A DNA stretch of 64,000 nt from Paenibacillus sp. JNUCC32 (lineage in GTDB: Bacteria; Bacillota; Bacilli; Paenibacillales; Paenibacillaceae). The DNA is taken from the NCBI RefSeq assembly GCF_014863545.1, contig NZ_CP062260.1:4039001-4103000 (forward strand), read 5' to 3'. Below the pieces are notes generated by a model. It saw only the letters and a program-made list of their open reading frames with translations, was not told the DNA's origin and did no database searches. The position numbers and the translations under genes were made by a program. This document shows, one piece after another, positions 34,608 to 43,066 of the stretch (position 1 is the stretch's first letter; every line of letters begins with the position of its first letter).

Positions 34608-35306
34608 ATGCGAGACGAAAACAATCGGAATACGCTGGCAGATTTGACATATTTGGAATTCGAGGCCAAACGGAAAGTCGAGGATACGGCTTGGATTCCG
34701 CAAGACGATCTGAGAGACGTCAACACCTATACGGAGCAAAGCCTAAGCAGCGAAGACGCGGATCATATCGCGTACGATCAGAATGAAGCGGCTCCTGCGG
34801 ATGCAAAACCGGAGGAGCGGATGAACCCCGATCACAGCGCCATCGATGCATGGGAAGCTACAGGTGCCGATCCGGATCAACGGACCATTGCCGATGAGCG
34901 GTTATCCTTGTCATCCGATGCCGGAGAAGCCGACGAGGTGCGGCTGGACCGCACCGCCGACGAAACGGTTATTCGCGATGTCGCGGACGACGAGACGGAC
35001 CGGGAATGGCGGGCCATCGAGGGTGAGCCCCCAACTCGTCCGGGTGACGAGGTCATCGCCGAGTACACCGGCGATGCGAAGCAGAGAGTCGCAGCCGACG
35101 CCGCGTTTTCAGGCAGCGGTACCGCCTTTCTGAATCAGGACATTTTTATGAATTACCCTTCGGGTGAAGAGGAGTATACGCCGCTGGAGGACGTGCCCGA
35201 CGCGGACGCGATTGCGGCCAACAGCCCGGTGGATCCCGCCGCGCCTCCGACGGAACAGATGCACGGAACCGATCTGCTGAACGGCAGCAATGGCGAGGAC
35301 GACTAA
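34608..35306 (+). CDS. Acidic, probably disordered protein
   Basis: A 232-residue protein rich in Asp, Glu, Ala and Pro, with no hydrophobic core over most of its length. I see no signal peptide. A slightly more ordered part near the C-terminus reads GTAFLNQDIFMNYPSGEEEY. The ATG at 34608 has GGAG nine bases before; another ATG three codons upstream is too close to the same site. Such acidic proteins occur as stress or spore-core proteins, but I cannot assign a family. A terminator follows at 35314. Confidence 0.6.
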   Translation: MRDENNRNTLADLTYLEFEAKRKVEDTAWIPQDDLRDVNTYTEQSLSSEDADHIAYDQNEAAPADAKPEERMNPDHSAIDAWEATGADPDQRTIADERLSLSSDAGEADEVRLDRTADETVIRDVADDETDREWRAIEGEPPTRPGDEVIAEYTGDAKQRVAADAAFSGSGTAFLNQDIFMNYPSGEEEYTPLEDVPDADAIAANSPVDPAAPPTEQMHGTDLLNGSNGEDD

Positions 35307-35313
35307 AACCTGC

Positions 35314-35347
35314 AAGACCCGCCTCTCCTTATAGGAAGGCGGGTCTT
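35314..35347 (+). terminator. Terminator after acidic protein gene
   Basis: AAGACCCGCCT pairs with AGGCGGGTCTT around a short loop, directly after the stop at 35306; the convergent 35-aa gene may also use it. Confidence 0.7.
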
Positions 35348-35369
35348 ATACTAGCACTGTATGATCCCT

Positions 35370-35477
35370 CTATTTTCCGAATATGATATCCAGCCAGCCG
35401 AGAAATGACATCCACAACAGGATGCCGATCAGGGTACCCCATATGAGTGCCGTTAATATGTTGCCCTTTCTTTCCAT
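35370..35477 (-). CDS. 35-residue single-pass membrane protein
   Basis: The minus strand encodes 35 residues: a short basic start (MERKGN) and one hydrophobic helix (ILTALIWGTLIGILLWMSFL) followed by GWLDIIFGK. GGGAGG is placed seven bases before the ATG. It is too small to place in a family. Small one-helix proteins often regulate membrane complexes or arise in the forespore. Confidence 0.55.
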   Translation of the reverse strand: MERKGNILTALIWGTLIGILLWMSFLGWLDIIFGK

Positions 35478-35587
35478 GCCTACGCCTCCCATACAACCGT
35501 CTTTATAGTAAAACAGTATGGGTCAAGCTATCAGTTCTTATACCAGCCGTTCATTTCAAAGATTCGATTTCATAGGAGGAACAGCCG

Positions 35588-35764
35588 ATGAAGAAACAAC
35601 CTGACGAGAAGCACCGTTTAGTGACCGAACGCGACATCGATGAGGAATTCGGCCTGTTTGTCGAGGATTCCTATCCGGACAGCATTCCGATACCCGACAG
35701 CATCAAACACGAGAAGCCGGATGGCAGCGGTACGAGTAACCGCGGAAATCCTCCGTCATCCTAA
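35588..35764 (+). CDS. 58-residue acidic hydrophilic protein
   Basis: AGGAGG lies eight bases before the ATG at 35588. The 58 residues include RDIDEEFGLFVEDSYPDSIP and then PDSIKHEKPDGSG; charged, with no Cys or membrane helix. The next gene begins 39 bases on in the same direction. I recognise no family. Confidence 0.5.
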   Translation: MKKQPDEKHRLVTERDIDEEFGLFVEDSYPDSIPIPDSIKHEKPDGSGTSNRGNPPSS

Positions 35765-35803
35765 ACAACACCGGGCAGGAATCGTGATCCTCTTCTTTCA
35801 CCC

Positions 35804-36253
35804 ATGCCATACCTTCCAACATACACTACACCATACGAACCTGGAAGGATGATGCCTCATATGAAAGGATTGCCGATCCATCCCTGCAGACATAAGATCA
35901 CCCTGCAGCAGCGACTGGCCTCGTTGACCGGACATCTGGTAGAAATCAACGCGCCGAACACCGGGTTGGAACCCGGACGGCTGCAGCGGGTATTCCCGAA
36001 AAATTTCATTAAGGTGCAAGGCGAGCTTTTTGTGCCGTCCAGTCTCAACTCAGTTCGGGTATTCGATGTCAAGCCGCCGGGCAAAACGGTGCGGGTTGGG
36101 GTACGGACCACCTTCCCGACCCGCGGCGCCTTCGACCGGATCCGGCTTGTCAGAATCGGAGCCGATTTCATCGAATTGCTTGCCAAGGACAAGAACCGTT
36201 CGCGGATTCTGCTCCCTTTAAACAAAGTGGAGGGCATATTTCCTGCCAAGTAA
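35804..36253 (+). CDS. Small conserved-looking beta protein, unknown function
   Basis: A 149-residue protein whose core (LASLTGHLVEINAPNTGLEP to IRLVRIGADFIELLAKDKNR) has the alternation of a beta barrel, similar to small spore-coat proteins that bind surfaces. There is no good ribosome site before the ATG at 35804. GGAAGG near 35846 would favour a start at one of the Met codons around 35849-35861 (MMPHMKGL), giving about 130 residues. It follows the 58-aa gene and ends at a strong terminator. Confidence 0.5.
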   Translation: MPYLPTYTTPYEPGRMMPHMKGLPIHPCRHKITLQQRLASLTGHLVEINAPNTGLEPGRLQRVFPKNFIKVQGELFVPSSLNSVRVFDVKPPGKTVRVGVRTTFPTRGAFDRIRLVRIGADFIELLAKDKNRSRILLPLNKVEGIFPAK

Positions 36254-36279
36254 AGACGTACAATGCTCCCCATTTCCTG

Positions 36280-36318
36280 AAGCTTCCGGACTTGTACAGG
36301 TTCGGGAGCTTATTTTTT
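36280..36318 (+). terminator. Terminator
   Basis: AAGCTTCCGGAC pairs imperfectly with GGTTCGGGAGCTT and is followed by ATTTTTT. Confidence 0.75.
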
Positions 36319-36521
36319 GCGTTCTGAGCCTCTGGCCTTGATTCGTTAATCGCAAGGAAAACATCCTCTATACGCGGTCGGTCTTCTGTGACATAACGTT
36401 GATAACGGTTTCCTTAATGTATACTCCGCTATTTCGATTTTCAGTACTTGTCCAACCTGTGATAAAATATGATACAGATTACATGCTTAAGACCTGATAA
36501 GGCAAAGCACAGGAGGAGTCA

Positions 36522-37247
36522 ATGATGTTGAAACGCAGAACACGCTGGATGCCGGCCCTGCTCGTCATGCTTGGGCTGTTGTTCGTGATGACGGCATGCG
36601 GCCAGAATGACAAGGAAACCGAAAGCGGCGCAGGCGGCGGAACAGGTTCGACGAACGGCGCCGCGGCGCCCGAAGCGGAACCGCCGAAGGAAACCGAGGT
36701 CAAGCAGAACGTGCCCGACCCGAACGCCAGCCACCCCATCGTCACGATTGAAATGGAGAACGGCAAAACGATAAAGCTTGAGCTTTACCCGGAGGTTGCG
36801 CCGAATACGGTGAACAATTTCATCTCTCTGGTGGAACAAGGGTTTTACGATGGCACAGGCTTTCACCGCGTCATCCCCGGCTTCATGATTCAAGGAGGCG
36901 ATCCTGACGGGAACGGCACGGGGGGACCCGGCTACGCGATCGCCGGAGAATTTACGTCCAACGGGTTTCAGAATGACCTGAAGCATACGACAGGCGTATT
37001 ATCCATGGCGCGCGCGCAGGATCCAAACTCCGCCGGGTCGCAATTCTTCATTATGGTCGCGGATGCGCCTTCGCTGGATGCCCAGTACGCCTCCTTCGGT
37101 AAGGTCATCGAAGGCATGGAAACGGCTGAGGAAATCGTGGGCTTGGAGCGGGATCAGATGGACAAGCCGCTTGAAGTGCCCGTCATGAAGAAAGTGACGG
37201 TCGATACGCTCGGGAAGGATTATCCGGATCCCGAACAGCAGGAATAG
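36522..37247 (+). CDS. Secreted cyclophilin-type peptidyl-prolyl isomerase lipoprotein
   Basis: A 241-residue lipoprotein. The lipobox VMTAC places lipidated Cys at 26, followed by a Gly/Ser/Glu-rich tether to about residue 70. The cyclophilin domain (about 72-230) includes NFISLVEQGFYDGTGFHRVI, FMIQGGDPDGNGTGGPGY, and SMARAQDPNSAGSQFFIM with the catalytic Arg and Gln-Phe-Phe. It speeds Pro isomerisation of exported proteins at the outer face of the membrane. AGGAGGAG lies before the paired ATG. It is a single gene. Confidence 0.9.
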   Translation: MMLKRRTRWMPALLVMLGLLFVMTACGQNDKETESGAGGGTGSTNGAAAPEAEPPKETEVKQNVPDPNASHPIVTIEMENGKTIKLELYPEVAPNTVNNFISLVEQGFYDGTGFHRVIPGFMIQGGDPDGNGTGGPGYAIAGEFTSNGFQNDLKHTTGVLSMARAQDPNSAGSQFFIMVADAPSLDAQYASFGKVIEGMETAEEIVGLERDQMDKPLEVPVMKKVTVDTLGKDYPDPEQQE

Positions 37248-37351
37248 CTTTTTGGGGATAAGCGCTGCGGCTCAAGCGCTGTCAGCGAACCATTTTCCTT
37301 CCTCGCTTGTGAATGAGCACAGAATCCGGACGGCTTACCAAACAACATGCG

Positions 37352-37404
37352 AAAGAGGACCGAAGCACGCTTGAAATATAGCTGCGTTCCGGTCCTCTTT
37401 TTTT
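37352..37404. terminator. Terminator between convergent genes
   Basis: AAAGAGGACCG pairs with CGGTCCTCTTT across a 25-base loop with further pairing (GCACGC/GCTGCG); T7 follows on the plus strand. Confidence 0.7.
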
Positions 37405-37428
37405 ATAGATTACAGCAGGGTATGGCCT

Positions 37429-39537
37429 TTACGGACGAGTCGGCTTCTCGATCACGTAAAGGCAGGTGCTGTCCGGCAAAGTTACCGCCTTCCCATCCTC
37501 ATCCATGAATTCAATGCGGTCAGCCAATGCCTCGGCATATCCTTCCTGAAGATAATGCCGCTGCACGCGGATCAGCGCTTCGGGGCCCAGCGTTCGGCGG
37601 ATGCACTCCGCATACTGCGTAGGCGTGAAATATCCGAACTGCTCCTGCACTTCATGAACATACGCTTCGGGGCCCCAAGTATAGGTATACAGAAACTCCA
37701 TCGCATCGTTGACAGGCATGCGCACCTCCGCGTCTGCCAGCTGCTCGTAGGATATGACCCGGCCTTTGAAATCCGAGGCATACCGGATCAGCCATTCCAT
37801 GCCGTCGGCCTCAAGGAAACGGATCCTTCTCCAGGTATCCTCGGGCTCGGTCATGATCCCGTCACGGATAATAATGCGGCCCCCGGGTGCAAGCACCTCA
37901 TAGGCACTGAGCAAGGCTGCCTCCACGGTCGCCGTATTGAAGCGCGCACCGTCTGTTTCAATGTACGAATACAACTCATGCAGTATCGAGGAGAAGATGA
38001 CCGTATCGACGCTTCCGGGTTTCACATAGTCCCTGAGATTCAGCGCGTCCCCCTTCAGGACCTCCCATGTTTTGTGCTCCAGACGTTTGCGTTTCTCCAG
38101 CGCTTCAATCACGTTGGAGGAGATATCGATCCCGACGGGGCGCGCGTGCGGCAGCCGTTCCTCGATCAGGTCAAGCAGCACGCCGCCTCCGGGACCGATA
38201 TCCAGCACCGCCGTTCCCGTGATATAATCCAGAATCACTTTCTTGTAATCTCCCGTGCTGTTCATATCGTTTAAATAACTCTCTTCGTTATGAAACCGGT
38301 CATAAGCATCCCGCCTCAGGCCAAACAGATCAAACAACAGCAGCACTGCCTTCTCGTAAAGCGGGGATTTCTCCGCCTCGATGCAAAAATCGATTAATTT
38401 CTCCGCGGCCTGCGAGAATTCGAAGGTAAAGAATACCGTATCCGGCAGCTCCGGCTTTCGTTCGATGCGGTGGCGCAGATGCGGGTTGGCACTCGCCTGA
38501 CCTTTAAGGCAGGCCTCCCAATCCGTCTGGCGCAAATATTGCTCGATCATTCTTTTCTTGTACACGTTCAGCTTCTTGACGCCCTTGTAATCGTAATACA
38601 TATCGTTCATCAGCGGCTCAAAGCTCAGGTGGCTCACCGAATCCGAAGACCATTGATCCTCCGGGCTCTGTTTCTCCGGATGGAGAGCCAGCAGCAATAC
38701 CTTCACGAACTCTTCCAACGAGAAATCCTGCAGGGCCGCTTCCACATACCAAAGCGTCATGTCCTGAAACCCATGCAGGGCAGCAGGCAGATCCGTCTGC
38801 CTCCGAATCTCCTGAAACTGCCTGTCGAAATCTTCTCCCCGGGCAATCGAAGCGGTCCGAAGGCGGCGCAGCCTTTCCTCATAAGTCCACCGATCCGGGA
38901 CGCTCCCTTGGGCAAGCTTGCGAATCAGTTGTTTGATTTCCTCCTCAACGGAATGCCATAGCTCCTCCGAAACGGCAGCAATGATGCAGTGATTCAAAGG
39001 GATCAGCAGCCGGATCAGCTCATCTTCGGTGAGCCGTCCTTCCTCCGTAAGCTTCATCAGCGGCAGGTTTTCCTCGAAGGCGACTTCCCCCCGGATGTGT
39101 TGCCCGAGCAGTCCATGGGTAAGTATGAGAGTATGTACCATCTCTTCGTGCGGTGACAGGGTTCCCCTGCCTTGCCGGATATGTCTTTCATACAGCTGCG
39201 CGGACCCGATATTATGCAGGAACAATTGGATGCCCGACTGCTGCCAGCGAAGGCGATCCCTCATCGTTCCGCCCTTGGCCGTTTCCGCCCACACCAGGAC
39301 TTCTTCCAGCAGCTCTTTGATCCAATAGGAAACAGGCAGCGAATCCAGTATCTTCAATGTGCGTTCTACATAATCCAGCACGGGGTTGGCATGGGTCAAT
39401 TGCCCGATGGACGTGATCCGTTCCAGATTGACGATTCGTTCCTCGGCCGATATCAGCTTCAATAGCCATGGATGCGTTCCCGCAGCCGATTCATCCCCCT
39501 GACGAAACGCGGTTATGATATTCAGCGCTTGCAGCAT
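37429..39537 (-). CDS. Two-part protein with C-terminal SAM methyltransferase
   Basis: A 702-residue protein. Residues about 1-420 are helical and of no recognised family. Residues about 440-600 form a class I methyltransferase: AVLDIGPGGGVLLDLIEERL is the SAM-binding motif I, PVGIDIS motif II, and VDTVIFSSILHELYSY the next strand; GGRIIIRDGIM is post III. A further 100 residues follow. The acceptor is unknown; methyltransferases with a large helical N-terminal part are found beside natural product or tRNA genes, neither of which is visible here. The ATG at 39537 (GGAGG eight bases before) is preferred to a GTG five codons upstream. Confidence 0.75.
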   Translation of the reverse strand: MLQALNIITAFRQGDESAAGTHPWLLKLISAEERIVNLERITSIGQLTHANPVLDYVERTLKILDSLPVSYWIKELLEEVLVWAETAKGGTMRDRLRWQQSGIQLFLHNIGSAQLYERHIRQGRGTLSPHEEMVHTLILTHGLLGQHIRGEVAFEENLPLMKLTEEGRLTEDELIRLLIPLNHCIIAAVSEELWHSVEEEIKQLIRKLAQGSVPDRWTYEERLRRLRTASIARGEDFDRQFQEIRRQTDLPAALHGFQDMTLWYVEAALQDFSLEEFVKVLLLALHPEKQSPEDQWSSDSVSHLSFEPLMNDMYYDYKGVKKLNVYKKRMIEQYLRQTDWEACLKGQASANPHLRHRIERKPELPDTVFFTFEFSQAAEKLIDFCIEAEKSPLYEKAVLLLFDLFGLRRDAYDRFHNEESYLNDMNSTGDYKKVILDYITGTAVLDIGPGGGVLLDLIEERLPHARPVGIDISSNVIEALEKRKRLEHKTWEVLKGDALNLRDYVKPGSVDTVIFSSILHELYSYIETDGARFNTATVEAALLSAYEVLAPGGRIIIRDGIMTEPEDTWRRIRFLEADGMEWLIRYASDFKGRVISYEQLADAEVRMPVNDAMEFLYTYTWGPEAYVHEVQEQFGYFTPTQYAECIRRTLGPEALIRVQRHYLQEGYAEALADRIEFMDEDGKAVTLPDSTCLYVIEKPTRP

Positions 39538-39708
39538 AGGTTGTTCCTCCACTTCCTGTTAAAAATGAACAAAGGTTATCTTGGTTTCGCTGCTACGATT
39601 ATAACAAATTGTTTAGGGTGGATCGCGGGCATTTGGTAGTTGCGGATGGTACAGGGTATACTGGTCAACGAAACCATATTTTTTATCAATGTGAAGGAGT
39701 GAATGTAC

Positions 39709-40428
39709 ATGAGCCTGAAAAATAAAACAGCCCTCATCACGGGTGCAGGCAAAGGGATTGGACGCGCCCTGGCCATCGCACTTGCCAAGGAAGGCGTGCA
39801 CGTTGGACTCGTCGCCCGTACGGCAGCAGACCTGGAGCCGCTGAGCGCCCTGGTTGCCGAGCAATATGGTGTCAGAGCCGTCGCGGCGGTGGCCGACGTT
39901 TCCGTGCAGAGCGAGGCAGAGGCTGCTTTCGCGGCGGTAAACATGGAGCTGGGCTCGGTGGACATTCTGATCAACAACGCGGGCATCGCCCAGTTCGGCA
40001 ACCTGCTGGAAATGGAACCGGAAGCCTGGAAGCGTATCGTCGACGTGAATCTGATGGGGACTTACTATATGACGCGCGCAGCGCTGCCCGGCATGATCGA
40101 GCACAACCAAGGAGACATCGTCAATATCTCTTCTACGGCCGGAGAACGCGGCTTCGCCACGGGCTCAGCCTATAACGCTTCGAAATTTGCCGTGATGGGA
40201 CTGACCGAAGCCGTGCTGCAGGAGGTCCGCAAGCACAACATCCGCGTGACGGCGCTGACCCCGAGCACCGTGAACACGGATCTCGCCGTCAATGCCGGCC
40301 TGAAGATCGGGGACGAGGACCGGATGATGCAGCCGGAAGACGTAGCCGAGCTTGTGATGGCGGCGCTCAAGCTGCCGCAGCGCGTATTCGTCAAATCTGC
40401 CGGGATTTGGACTACCAACCCGCAATAA
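39709..40428 (+). CDS. SDR family oxidoreductase (3-ketoacyl-ACP-reductase-like)
   Basis: A 239-residue short-chain dehydrogenase. The NAD(P) motif TGAGKGIG is at 11-18, NNAG at 89-92, and the catalytic Ser142, Tyr155, Lys159 in NISSTAG and YNASK. The R after the first strand (LVAR) favours NADPH. The sequence is close to FabG/YkvO-type 3-ketoacyl reductases, but a member of this family can act on many alcohols. The ATG at 39709 is nine bases after GGAG; another ATG two codons upstream is too near. It ends at the terminator near 40469. Confidence 0.88.
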   Translation: MSLKNKTALITGAGKGIGRALAIALAKEGVHVGLVARTAADLEPLSALVAEQYGVRAVAAVADVSVQSEAEAAFAAVNMELGSVDILINNAGIAQFGNLLEMEPEAWKRIVDVNLMGTYYMTRAALPGMIEHNQGDIVNISSTAGERGFATGSAYNASKFAVMGLTEAVLQEVRKHNIRVTALTPSTVNTDLAVNAGLKIGDEDRMMQPEDVAELVMAALKLPQRVFVKSAGIWTTNPQ

Positions 40429-40468
40429 GGACGCGTCGACAGACGCTCCCATTGCAATAACCAAATTC

Positions 40469-40508
40469 AAGGGTGTTCTTTGGTCAGGGGCCAAGGAACA
40501 TCCTTTTT
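40469..40508 (+). terminator. Terminator after SDR gene
   Basis: AAGGGTGTTCTTTGG pairs with CCAAGGAACATCCTTT with small mismatches, ending in TTTTT. Confidence 0.7.
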
Positions 40509-40657
40509 GCGTGCAGCTTGCGTGTAACGCGATGGTCTGCGCCAGCGAATCCTGCGCACCCCTTCCTCCAAGGTTAGGTTCCGATGAAGTCAAGAACGTT
40601 TCGCTTAAATACCCGGCAAGATGCGCGTGCTTTGTTCTTTTTTCCATGCGGAATCAA

Positions 40658-40686
40658 GTGTCAACCATCCGTTGTCATGATATAAT
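40658..40686 (+). promoter_or_regulatory. Extended -10 promoter of the AEC transporter operon
   Basis: GTGTCA at -35, 17 bases, then TATAAT at 40681-40686 preceded by TGA (TGNTATAAT). The start codon of the transporter lies 68 bases downstream. Confidence 0.65.
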
Positions 40687-40690
40687 GACA
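40673..40690. promoter_or_regulatory. Inverted repeat over the -10 element
   Basis: TGTCAT-gatata-ATGACA is a perfect 6-bp inverted repeat centred on the TATAAT of the promoter, where a bound repressor would block RNA polymerase. Confidence 0.55.
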
Positions 40691-40753
40691 TGGCGTCATA
40701 CGCACAGCCAGACCATTACCAAGCTATACTCATGGAAAGAAGATGACAACAGC

Positions 40754-41677
40754 ATGATCGCCGACATTTTACTTGAAGTGGTACTTCCCATCTTTGTCCT
40801 GATAGGCTTTGGCATTATTATGCAATATGCCTTTAAGCTCGATTTGTACACACTCGCCAAAATCAACTTTTACTACATTACGCCTTCAGCCGTATTTATG
40901 AGTATGTACGAATCCAAGATGTCACCGCAGCTTCTGGGCATGGTGGCGTTATTTTATGCGCTTTATATCGGCGTCCTCTACTTGATCAGCATGCTGGTTG
41001 CCAGACAGCGCAAGTTCAACCGGGGGATGAGAGCCGCATTTACCAACAGCCTCCTGCTGGATAATTCGGGAAACTACGGCCTTCCGATCAATGATCTGGC
41101 CTTCAAGGGAGATCCGATGGCCGGCTCGGTGCAAGCGCTGATCATGTCATTTCAAAGCCTCCTTACGTTTACGTACGGAGTTATTTCCATTCAGGGAGCC
41201 AAGACGGAGGGATTATACAAACAGGCCATTATCGGATTTCTGAAAATGCCCGTCCCCTATGCCCTCGTCATCGGCATTGTGCTGCATGCCCTGGCCTTGC
41301 CGCTTCCGGTCTTTATCTCGCAGCCGTTGACCTATGCGGACCAGTCCATGGTGGCGATCGCCCTGCTGACGCTCGGGGCACAGATCATTAAATATCCGCT
41401 GCGCCTGCGCCGGCTCGATGTTTACCTCAGCGTCCTGCTGCGTCTTTTGGTCGCGCCGGCTATCGGCATTCTGATCGTGCTGCTGCTCGGGCTAAAAGGC
41501 GTTCCGGCGCAAGCGCTCATCATCGCTTCCGGCATGCCCGTCGGCGTCAATTCGTCCATCCTGGCGGAAGAATATCAGAATGAGCCTGATTTTGCTGCAC
41601 AAACTGTCCTTATATCGACCATACTAAACGTAATTACGATTACCGGCCTGATCACGCTGGCCAAATTCATAGCCTAA
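40754..41677 (+). CDS. AEC family transporter (auxin efflux carrier-like)
   Basis: A 307-residue permease with about ten membrane helices, starting IADILLEVVLPIFVLIGFGI. The family line appears in TNSLLLDNSGNYGLPI and in the second half as ASGMPVGVNSSILAEEYQNEPDFAAQTV, the two inverted halves of this bile-acid/sodium-symporter fold. AEC proteins move small organic acids or amino acid derivatives such as malate. The ATG at 40754 has a poor ribosome site, so the start is uncertain by a few codons; earlier in-frame codons lie in the promoter region. It is 33 bases before the C-S lyase gene and very likely co-transcribed. Confidence 0.85.
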   Translation: MIADILLEVVLPIFVLIGFGIIMQYAFKLDLYTLAKINFYYITPSAVFMSMYESKMSPQLLGMVALFYALYIGVLYLISMLVARQRKFNRGMRAAFTNSLLLDNSGNYGLPINDLAFKGDPMAGSVQALIMSFQSLLTFTYGVISIQGAKTEGLYKQAIIGFLKMPVPYALVIGIVLHALALPLPVFISQPLTYADQSMVAIALLTLGAQIIKYPLRLRRLDVYLSVLLRLLVAPAIGILIVLLLGLKGVPAQALIIASGMPVGVNSSILAEEYQNEPDFAAQTVLISTILNVITITGLITLAKFIA

Positions 41678-41710
41678 AGACTAACTCAACTCAGCTAGGA
41701 GGAATTACAT

Positions 41711-42892
41711 ATGAATTTTGATCTTGCGATTGACCGCACCTGTACCAACTGTCAGAAATGGGACAATGTCCCCACCGTCTTCGGCGTGCCGGACGCGCTT
41801 CCGATGTGGGTGGCCGACATGGATTTTGCCGCGCCATCCGCCGTTGTAGAGGCGCTTCATAAACGGGTGGAGCATGGCGTGTTCGGCTATACGTTCCCGT
41901 CCGACTCTTACCGCGAAGCGATTAGCGATTGGATGAAGAAACGCCACAGCTGGAGCATTCAGCAGGAGTGGATTCAGTTCTGTCCGGGCGTCGTCCCGGC
42001 TCTCAGCCTTATCGTGGATGCGTTCACCGAGCCGGGCGATCAAGTCGTCATCCAGACGCCGGTCTATCCGCCGTTCTACAGCGTCGTTCAGGACCATGGC
42101 CGTGAGCTGGTGCATAATCCGCTTCTTCTTAGCGAAGAGGGGGATTACACGATGGATTTCGAGGACCTGGAGAAGAGCTTTTCTACCGGCCATGTCAAAA
42201 TGATCATTCTGTGCAGTCCGCACAACCCGGTGGGCCGGGTGTGGAGTCGAGCGGAGCTGGATCGTCTGGCTTCCCTCTGCCAGCAATACGACGTGCTTGT
42301 CGTATCGGATGAAATCCATGCGGATCTGGTGTTTGAACCCGGCGCGCATACGCCGTTCGCCGCGCTGTCCGAGGATGCCGTCGAGCGTTCCATCATCTGT
42401 ACCGCTCCTAGCAAGACGTTTAATATCGCCGGCCTGAACACGGCGAACATCATCATCCCGAATGCGCAGCTGCGCAGCAAGTTCCGCAAAATATTGAACC
42501 GTTACGCCATCGGCTCCATCACGCCGATGGGTGCGGCCGCCACCGAGGCTGCTTACCGTGAGGGCGAACCGTGGCTGGATGAGCTTCTGGTTTACATCCG
42601 CGGGAACATGGAGCTGGTAGCCCAATATGCACAGGAACATCTGCCCGAGCTGAAGGTGGTTATGCCGGAAGCCACCTACCTGTTGTGGATTGATTTCCGC
42701 GGCATGGGCATGTCCCACGAAGAGCTAAACCGCTTCCTCGTTCAAGAGGCGAAGCTCGGATTGAACAGCGGCGCGGCCTTCGGCAAGGAAGGCGAAGGCT
42801 TCATGCGCATGAACCTGGCCTGCACGCGCGCCACCGTTCAGGAGGCGTTGTCCCGCCTGAACAAAGCTGTCGGGGAATGGCGGAAGGCTTAA
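41711..42892 (+). CDS. MalY/PatB-type C-S lyase (cystathionine beta-lyase)
   Basis: A 393-residue PLP enzyme of aminotransferase fold type I. Family marks are LPMWVADMDFAAPSAV near the start, QTPVYPPFYSVV, SPHNPVGRVW, SDEIHADL (binding the pyridine nitrogen through Asp) and the Schiff-base Lys in APSKTFNIAG. MalY/PatB enzymes split C-S bonds of cystathionine, cysteine or related thioethers to pyruvate, ammonia and a thiol. Pairing with an AEC transporter suggests removal or uptake of a sulfur-containing amino acid or its product. AGGAGG precedes the ATG. Confidence 0.9.
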   Translation: MNFDLAIDRTCTNCQKWDNVPTVFGVPDALPMWVADMDFAAPSAVVEALHKRVEHGVFGYTFPSDSYREAISDWMKKRHSWSIQQEWIQFCPGVVPALSLIVDAFTEPGDQVVIQTPVYPPFYSVVQDHGRELVHNPLLLSEEGDYTMDFEDLEKSFSTGHVKMIILCSPHNPVGRVWSRAELDRLASLCQQYDVLVVSDEIHADLVFEPGAHTPFAALSEDAVERSIICTAPSKTFNIAGLNTANIIIPNAQLRSKFRKILNRYAIGSITPMGAAATEAAYREGEPWLDELLVYIRGNMELVAQYAQEHLPELKVVMPEATYLLWIDFRGMGMSHEELNRFLVQEAKLGLNSGAAFGKEGEGFMRMNLACTRATVQEALSRLNKAVGEWRKA

Positions 42893-42920
42893 AAACATAC
42901 AAGATCCCGGAATGAAATGA

Positions 42921-42958
42921 TAAACGGAGTCAAGCCCATGGCTGACTCCGTTTATTTT
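42921..42958 (+). terminator. Terminator after C-S lyase gene
   Basis: AAACGGAGTCA pairs with TGACTCCGTTT and is followed by ATTTTTG. Confidence 0.8.
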
Positions 42959-42984
42959 TGTATTTTACGATAACGGCTCTTTTA

Positions 42985-43000
42985 TTAGATAATGATCTAA
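42985..43000. promoter_or_regulatory. Palindromic operator candidate TTAGAT-N4-ATCTAA
   Basis: TTAGATAATGATCTAA is a perfect 6-bp inverted repeat just upstream of the candidate -35. The same ATCTAA/TTAGAT half sites recur at 43013-43023 and 43056-43066. Confidence 0.55.
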
Positions 43001-43008
43001 AATTATTA

Positions 43009-43038
43009 TTGACCATCATCTAACAGTTATGTTTTACT
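43009..43038 (+). promoter_or_regulatory. Candidate promoter of MFS/ArsR operon
   Basis: TTGACC (43009-43014), 18 bases, then TTTACT (43033-43038). The -35 is good, the -10 moderate. Confidence 0.4.
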
Positions 43039-43066
43039 TCTATCTAGAAAGGTGGTTAGATGATGG
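43013..43066. repeat. 11-bp inverted repeat CCATCATCTAA/TTAGATGATGG around the MFS start
   Basis: The left arm is at 43013-43023 within the promoter, the right arm at 43056-43066 and contains the tandem ATG start codons of the MFS gene. The arms are exact complements. Confidence 0.7.
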
